Source: Siphonodentalium dalli (taxonomy: Eukaryota; Mollusca; Scaphopoda; Gadilida; Siphonodentaliidae). Taken from it: a stretch of 64,000 bases of DNA. The translations under genes were made by a program, and so were the position numbers. Shown here in pieces: positions 57,776 to 64,000 of this stretch; the stretch's first letter is position 1, and each line of letters opens with the position of its first letter. Below the pieces are notes generated by a model. It saw nothing but the letters and a program-made list of their open reading frames with translations. It made no database searches and had not been told where the DNA came from. The stretch lies in NCBI GenBank assembly GCA_032622095.1, contig CP136063.1, forward strand, positions 66,601,897 through 66,665,896, given 5' to 3'.

Positions 57776-59810
57776 ACCCACATTATGTGAGGAGAGGGGG
57801 ATGCCCTATAGCAGAAGAGTCCACAAATAGAGGTATCATGTCTTACCCACCGGAAGCTGACATAAGCTAATGATAGGTAGAGAACTCTGCTGTATAGGCA
57901 GTTTCTGATATAGTCATAAAGAATAGGAAAATAAAAGATAGCAGAAACCCAAAGAACACATATAAATTTTGTGTTATGATTTATGTTTCATAATAAGATT
58001 TAATTTAAGCTTTGTATGATCCACGTTATGTGAAAAGAAATAATCAATAAAGCGAGGTCCCCTGGTCATTTTTGTAAATTTAGTACCCACGAGGTCTCCA
58101 TGTCGTTACTGTACCTTTATAACCACGGGGTCCCCAGGTCATTACTATACATTCACTGCCCACGAGGTCCCTATGTCATAACTTACATGTATTCACCACG
58201 ATGTCCCTGGGTCGTTACTGTACATTTACACCCACGAGGTCCCCCGGTCACCACCATACATTCACTTTCACGAGGTCCTCGGGTCATTATTGCACATCCA
58301 CCACCCACGAGGTCCCCGTGTCATCACTGCACATCCACCACCCACAAGGTACCCATGTCGTTACTGTACACCCACTCATCACGAGGTCCTCAGGCCATTA
58401 CCCACGAGGTCCCCATGTCGTTACTGTACATTTACTATTCACAAGGTCCCCGGGTCATTACTGCACATCCACCACCCACGAGGTCCCAAAGTATTATTGT
58501 ACATTTACTACACATGAGGTCCCCGGGTCATTACTGCACATTTACCAACACGAGGTCCCCAGGTCACCACGGCACACTCACCACCCACAAGGTCCCCAGT
58601 TCATTGCAATGTATGTGCTTCTGCTATCCAAATAAGAGATTCACCATGCCAGGCCCCTGAACGCCGTAACAAAGAGGTTTTATTGTTTGTGCGAGATTCA
58701 GACGTGTCCCATAACAGCTATTGAATTCCACATACTATCACAAAAAAGTTTTATTGTTTGTGCGATTACAGAGGTTCCGTTGCTAAAGCGACACTGATTC
58801 GTGGGACAATATAAATATATAATGTGTAATATTACTGACTACTGGCAAATTTAGTACAATGATTATTAAGCGACCAAAATCAGCCTTTTTGTTAATGCAC
58901 ACCTACGAAATGCGAATTTGACTTATAGAACGATCTTGATAACACAGAAGGAATCAAATAATCAAATGTCTGGAAAAGATTTACTACGTCGGGTTCCGAA
59001 AATGTGTCTTTAATTAGAATGTTGTCCTATGAAAAAAATGATTTGGCCTCAGTTCCTCAGGTGCGCTTCTGGTCTTCTAACAGATATAAATCAATCTGTT
59101 ATGATATAAGGTGCGGTTTCGGGAGTTAGCGCACAACCCTAATTGGACAGACCAGTTCTCCTGTATAGACCATGTCCCTGGTCTATACACTGCAATGCCA
59201 AAAAACGGCCTATGGATTCCTTCAATATCAAATATCATTGTTGAAATACACGTTTAAAGGCTTGTAATTAAGGTTTATTGAAACTGGCTGCACACGGCAT
59301 ATATAAGAAGTTTAAAGTGAAATAGGCGCGATTTTATTCAATTAGTTTAATTATTTACCTTCTAAATCTGTGTATCCCTGATTTTGTATCCTGTGAACAT
59401 TGTCGACTGCTTTAAATCCTTATTGAATAAAGTATATAAACTGTATGTCTTTTCCAGTACATGTAACATCGCACCATATCGCACATAAATTAACATGACA
59501 CAGCTTACTCCCGTAGACTCCAAGCATAAATGATTCGACTGATACCGTTGACTTGCGTAATGATGTAGTAGAAACGTAAACATGCATATCGCGTGATCTA
59601 TGACATAATTTCCAAGACAGTGCATATGTACTTAGATCCTGTAGTCCCAGTGCTAATGAATGAATTTATATGTCGCGCTATTTAGTAGGAATAGTGCAGT
59701 TGTGTTTCAGTATGGCTTATAACGAGATATTATTTTTTTTTAAATGTAATGCTTTGACAGCTGAATTATAAGTTAACAATTTTTGGGTTGGGTTATCACA
59801 TAATGTATAC
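57776..59810. mobile_element. possible 2-kb insertion with ACATTATGTGA near both ends
   Basis: Left end GTGTGACCCACATTATGTGA, right end TATCACATAATGTATAC: the segment ACATTATGTGA occurs inverted at both ends. Bases 57800-58080 and 58680-59750 are otherwise unmatched, apart from two GGTTTTATTGTTTGTGCGA phrases at 58677 and 58750. It contains the minisatellite at 58088-58612. No gene was recognised. Confidence 0.45.
58088..58612 (+). repeat. CACGAGGTCCCC minisatellite, period about 40-50 bp
   Basis: Eleven to twelve diverged units with CCACGAGGTCCCC, GGTCATTACTG and ACATT.ACC phrases. Frames of 186, 144 and 75 residues in three phases are products of this repeat; none has a start context or domain. 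Confidence 0.85.
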
Positions 59811-60660
59811 GAGTCATTTTGGGGTCGTTCTGCCAAAAAACGTGGCTGCCAGTGGCCATCTTGGATTTCAAAATTCAATCCATTAGCACGGGCTACAGTT
59901 CGTATCTTTTGTCGGATCATCATTAAATTTGTCAATAATGTTAATATTGACATGTAGATGGGAACGAGTAATTTTGGGGCGTTCGGCCGAAAAACATGGC
60001 AGCCAGCAGCCATCTTGGATTTTACTCTTTGCATGACTACATCCTTTGGCATGTGCTACAGGTCGTAGCTTTGGTCTGATCATCATGAAATTTGTCATGG
60101 ATGTTAATATTGCCATGTGGATGGGAACGAGTCATTTTGGGGTCATTCGGCCAAAAAACATGACCGCCAGCAGCCATCTTGGATTTTGCATGACTTTGCA
60201 TGACTAAATTATTTGGCACACCCTACAGACCACATCCCTGATCCGATCGTCGCCAAACTTCATATGGAACCTTTGGGTCAAATTGGATGACTTCTAGATG
60301 GGAGCCATCAAATTTTTATGAATTTCATTGAAAAACATTTGATTTTACTCCTTGTATGACTAGATCCTTCTATGCACCGAGAGGCCACCTCCCTCATCCG
60401 ATCATCACCAAACTTCATATGGATTTTCAGGGTGACCTGTAGATGGGGCCCATCTTGGATTTTTCTATATTTAGTGGTATTACTGCATCCTTTGGCACTC
60501 ATTACAGCCAAACATTTTCATCCAATTAAACTTAAGCTGCTTTGGCATCTTCAGGGTAAACTCTAGTTACATAAGAATATAAACTACGAGTTCCCTATTG
60601 CTCTATGGACTGTAATATATTACATGATCCCATTTCCAAGTTGAGCTTCAGTGTCATTGA
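59811..60660 (+). mobile_element. array element, right part
   Basis: About five units of the 150-165-bp repeat, then older relatives (CCGATCATCACCAAACTTCATATGG) and the terminal CCAAGTTGAGCTTCAGTGTC (60635-60654). Confidence 0.7.
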
Positions 60661-61150
60661 CACTTTCATGTCTGGCTGTATGCACAGTGTGATTGATTAC
60701 ATGAAACATCATCGCATGCCTTATAGAAGCTGACGTTAGTTTCGCGTCCCATTTGTTGATTTAAGTATATGTTTTGTAGAGGTTTTGGATCATGTAATAA
60801 ATAGAATATACAACTCGTCGCCAGTTTATAGGGGACTTTACAAAACTCATCCAATAAATTAGATCTGAATCTCACCAAAGGCTCAATCCAGACCTAATTT
60901 ACAGGACTCATTTTGTAAATTCCACTACAAACTGGGGACTAGTAGATCCTCTATTTATAACATTATATAGCACAGAGTCAGATTGTAGCTGATTTCATCT
61001 TTATTGGAATTAGTTCAAAAGTATACATTGGAATAGTCTATTATTCATCTGAAGGGATGATCAGGAAATATAAGCTGATGACAGAATTGATATGAAATGT
61101 TCTCTGGTAGCAAGTGGAGCGAACAAGTCAGATTTTATTTGGCTCAATTA
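60661..61150. other. intergenic, no recognised gene
   Basis: Unmatched except for 61021-61060, which resembles 39697 and 47985 (TTGGAATGGTC.ATTATT phrases). No exon-like frame. Confidence 0.4.
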
Positions 61151-61275
61151 GTTCCTTGTTATCAGAGCGTCGGTACAAGTGAGTTGCGCGGTCTGTAACC
61201 TTTATTGGAAGCAACCGCCCTCGTGCTGATGCCGGCGAGTGAGACGGTTTTGGATTAGGCTTAGCGCGACGGACA

Positions 61276-62120
61276 ATGGAGCTAATCCCTGACGCCGCGT
61301 TGGCTGCAATACAGAGATCTCAAATTGCGGACATTGTTAGCTGGAATCTCCAGTCTAACAGGGGCTATTTGACTCTCTGTGTTGAATTCCGGACGGAGGA
61401 TGCTGGTATCCAGAGATCTTCTACCCGGAGCAGGAATGCCAAGACCAACCGTACAATGAAAGAGGAGCCTCCTAAGAGAAAGACGCAGCTCGAAGGAGAA
61501 GGGACGCAGCCAGACGGGCTAAATGGAAGAAGCAGAAGGGGGTGACTGTAGATCGGCCAGTCGCCCCTCCCCGTGTGGTTCAGCCATCCAGTGTCACAGC
61601 CGGTAGGCCGGAGTTGTCTGAGAGACGCCCAGACGACCCGGCCTACATGGAGACAGGTGACATTAGACCAGCTAGCAGGGACTCCGTAGATCTGCCGGAG
61701 GTCCCTGCTGTCGGCACAGAGACGAGCGGAGACAGGGACGCTGATACCACCCCCGATGTTCCTGCCGCCAGTTTCGACGTGGAGATGGAAACACCACCCA
61801 GCCATTCTCCACCAGGGGCGGAATCTACCATCACCACCCCTCCGACGCCGAGGTATGAAGAGAAGCCGGCGACGTCCATCACCAAAGAACAGATGGAAAA
61901 ACAACGCGACAAAATCAAGACAGCAATTGTGACACACCACGCAGCAGGAACGACTTACCATCTCACCAAATACGAATTCTTCCTGCTGCGGGATCGCCAG
62001 ATCTACTGGCATCGAGACAAAGATGAGAGAACCTCTGGCACAGTTAAAGCAATTCCAACACCGACATATGGCCAATACACACTATTATATTCAAAGCGTC
62101 CACGACCACCAGAAAAATGA
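61276..62120 (+). pseudogene. retroelement ORF1-like frame with a frameshift
   Basis: Distinctly GC-richer than its surroundings. ATG at 61276 opens 90 codons (IADIVSWNLQSNRGYLTLCVE near the start) that end at 61545. A second phase is open from about 61470 and continues with a very basic stretch (EKDAARRRRDAARRAKW), a Pro/Ser/Thr-rich acidic middle (TPDVPAASFDVEMETPP) and a C-terminal segment (YHLTKYEFFLLRDRQIYWH), stopping at 62120. Basic nucleic-acid-binding composition, a compact GC-rich leader (61160-61275) and the structured 3' tail suggest ORF1 or a gag-like protein of a retroelement, but I recognise no named domain. The phase change at about 61440-61480 is either decay or programmed frameshifting. 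Confidence 0.5.
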
Positions 62121-62270
62121 AAATGAACACCACCAAAGAATCTATAAATTGCTATCTTTTTTCATTTTTTTCCCCCTCTTATTCTCTAATAAAATCAAAA
62201 TCATGAGGGATTAAGGAAAGGGCCCTTCGGCCCTTTCGACAATCCCGGGGCTAGCTACCCCAAATAACCC
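62121..62270 (+). repeat. 3' tail of the ORF1-like element
   Basis: Pyrimidine-rich stretch, an AATAAA-like signal (62189-62194), then the hairpin AAGGGCCCTTCGGCCCTTT (62218-62238) and GGGGCTAGCTACCCC, another small stem. It is probably the 3' UTR of the same element. A related tail is not seen elsewhere in the window. Confidence 0.5.
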
Positions 62271-62762
62271 AATTAAAATATGAAATATTCAGATAATAAA
62301 TTCAATTCAGGTAAGACTAATTATATGTTATTATAAATAGAAAACAGAAAGTACATGAGTCAGCCACAAAGTTCTTGTTTGTAAAAAAATCAGCAGCAAT
62401 TAAACATATTTAATTAACATTGTCCATTTGGCCTAATTTGTAATGGAATAAAACGTCAATAAATCACAGCTCAAGCTTATTCAGAATGAAGACATTTAAC
62501 GGACATATTCCGCCTGACTCTTTGAGCAAAATATTAGGTGACACCACTGGTTGCAAGTATCACATTTTACAAACTTGACAAAGTCACCCGTTGTTGGGGG
62601 AGATGACCCCAACAAACACAACAGACTTCGTCACTGTTTAAACTATAATAAATAGAATGAAGAGCTGATGGCTTATTTGCTATCAAAGTCTTATTCATTG
62701 ATGGGAATTATTCAGATAATAAGTTCAAGAAACGACCAGTGGTCATTTGTTGAACTCCTTAT
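62271..62762. other. no recognised feature
   Basis: AT-rich, unmatched sequence. A short GATGACCCCAACAAAC segment and its surroundings show no frame. Confidence 0.4.
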
Positions 62763-62900
62763 CTGAACAATTACAGTTACAGTTATGCCCTGTGCCAATG
62801 CATTCTCTTATATATGCGAGTCGACCATAGGTCGCCTCGCATATATAAGAGAATGCATTGGCCTAAAAAAAATCTTTTTTTAACACTTTTTACCATTTTT
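62763..62900. mobile_element. truncated TTAA type I element with one hairpin
   Basis: Matches 48245-48375, including the ACAGTTATGCCCTGTGCC lead-in and one 69-bp hairpin (about 62794-62862), and breaks off in the T-rich spacer where the AGCTCAACTT element starts (62901). Confidence 0.75.
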
Positions 62901-64000
62901 AGCTCAACTTTACTTTGTAAAGTTTGAGCTATTGCCATGGCTTTGTCGTCCATCGTCCGTGTGTACGTGTGTGCGTGTGTACGTAAGGCGTCAACAATGC
63001 AGTCTACAGGTCGTACCTTTGGTCGGATCATTATGAAATTTGTCATAGCTGTTGACATCAACATTTAGACCAAAATGATTAATTTTGGGGTCATTCGGTA
63101 AAAAAACATGGCCGCCAGTGGCCATCTTGCATTTCAAAATTCAATCCATTAGCACGGGCTACAGGGCGTACTGTTTGTCTGATCGTCATGAAATTTGTCA
63201 TGGATGTTAATATTGACATGTAGATGGGAACGAGTAATTTTGGGGTCATTCGGCCCAAATACATGGCCGCCAGCAGCCATCTTGGATTTTACTCTTTGTA
63301 TGACTAAATTCTTTAGCACGGGCTACAGGTCGTACTTTTAGTCTGATCATCATAAAATTTGTCAAGAATGTTAATAATGACATGTAGATGGGAACGAGTC
63401 ATTTTGGGGTCATTCGGCCAAAAAACATGGCCGCCAGCAGGCATCTTTGATTTCACTCTTTGTATGACTAAATCCTTTAGCACGGGCTACAGGTCGTACC
63501 TTTAGTCCGATCATCATAAAATTTGTCATGGCTGTTGAAATTGGAATGTAGATGGGAACGAGTCATTTTGGGGTCATTCGGATAAAAAACATGGCCGCCA
63601 GCGGCCATCTTGGATTTCAAAATTCAATCCATTAGCACGGGCCACAGGTCGTACTGTTCGTCTGATCATCATGAAATTTGTCATGGATGTTAATATTGAC
63701 ATGTAGATGGGAACGAGTCATTTTGGGGTCATTCGGCCAAAAAACATGGCGGCCAGCAGCCTTCTTGGATTTTACTCTTTGTATGACTAAATTCTTTAGC
63801 ACGGGCTACAGGTCGTACCTTTAGTCTGATCATCATCAAATTTGTCATGGATGTTAATATTGACATGTAGATGGGAACGAGTAATTTTGGGGTCATTCGG
63901 CCAAAAAACATGGCCGTCAGCAGCCATCTTGGATTTTACTCTTTGTATGACTAAATCCTTTAGCACGGGCTACAGGTCCTACTTTTAGTCTGATCATCAT
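62901..64000 (+). mobile_element. array element, continues past the window edge
   Basis: Opens AGCTCAACTTTACTTTG, a GTGTGTAC tract, then six to seven units of the array repeat, very close to those at 45300-47300. It replaced or interrupted the TTAA element at 62763-62900. Confidence 0.8.

Noticed and set aside
56397-57781. 112- and 159-residue minus-strand frames with HTHTHT or repeated SHLHVNVN phrases
   Set aside because: They are translations of the GT tract and of the 150-165-bp array units.
58100-58660. 186- and 144-residue plus-strand frames rich in Ser, His and Pro
   Set aside because: They are overlapping phases of the GGTCCCC minisatellite; neither has a domain or splice context.
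61365-62075. 236-residue minus-strand frame
   Set aside because: Antisense shadow of the GC-rich ORF1-like frame; Cys/Arg/Trp-rich composition is typical of the complement of a Pro/Ser/Thr-rich sequence.

Overview
This window is metazoan nuclear DNA: AT-rich, intron-bearing and dominated by transposable elements. The content suggests a marine-type invertebrate with a large repetitive genome: a TRIM-like RING/B-box gene with spliced coding exons, a non-LTR retrotransposon, a tRNA-derived SINE, Helitron ends, TTAA- and TA-flanked MITEs and long foldback elements. The sequence alone does not fix the phylum. I see no bacterial genes, rRNA genes or CRISPR arrays.

Layout. 1-8.6 kb: a possible Helitron 3' end, a block bounded by GCCGGCGAA-rich inverted ends (about 1.28-4.94 kb) that contains a 0.7-kb foldback, and a 2.3-kb long inverted repeat (5.75-8.03 kb). 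9.7-12.6 kb: a complete element with GCGAGTTTGCGA inverted ends flanked by TA. A second copy (15.5-24.95 kb) has been split by about 7.3 kb of younger repeats, including a 2.17-kb tandem duplication. 25.9-29.5 kb: hairpin-bearing TTAA elements, one of them interrupted by a 2.82-kb Helitron whose insertion point can be read to the base. 30-35 kb: scattered MITEs. 36.9-38.5 kb: a possible terminal exon on the minus strand beside a 42-bp minisatellite of about 32 units. 38.78-45.28 kb: a recent 3.1-3.4-kb tandem duplication that holds SINEs, palindromic MITEs, hairpin elements and a candidate 5' coding exon in each copy. 45.2-47.4, 56.5-57.8, 59.8-60.7 and 62.9-64 kb: arrays of a roughly 150-165-bp unit.

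The only well-supported host gene is on the plus strand. A large exon at 48727-49868 encodes a RING finger, two B-boxes and a coiled coil. It can be joined in frame to a first exon at 42723-42784 (duplicated at 39590-39651) and to three downstream exons at 54629-54858, 56045-56078 and 56342-56367, giving a conceptual protein of 497 residues. Its third intron-sized gap holds a decayed antisense LINE. A second, damaged ORF1-like retroelement reading frame lies at 61276-62120.

The most interesting structure is a 69-bp near-perfect hairpin found ten times. It is shared by two TTAA-flanked MITE families whose terminal repeats differ. Empty and filled sites inside the window directly demonstrate the TTAA target duplication of one family and the A|T insertion of the Helitron.
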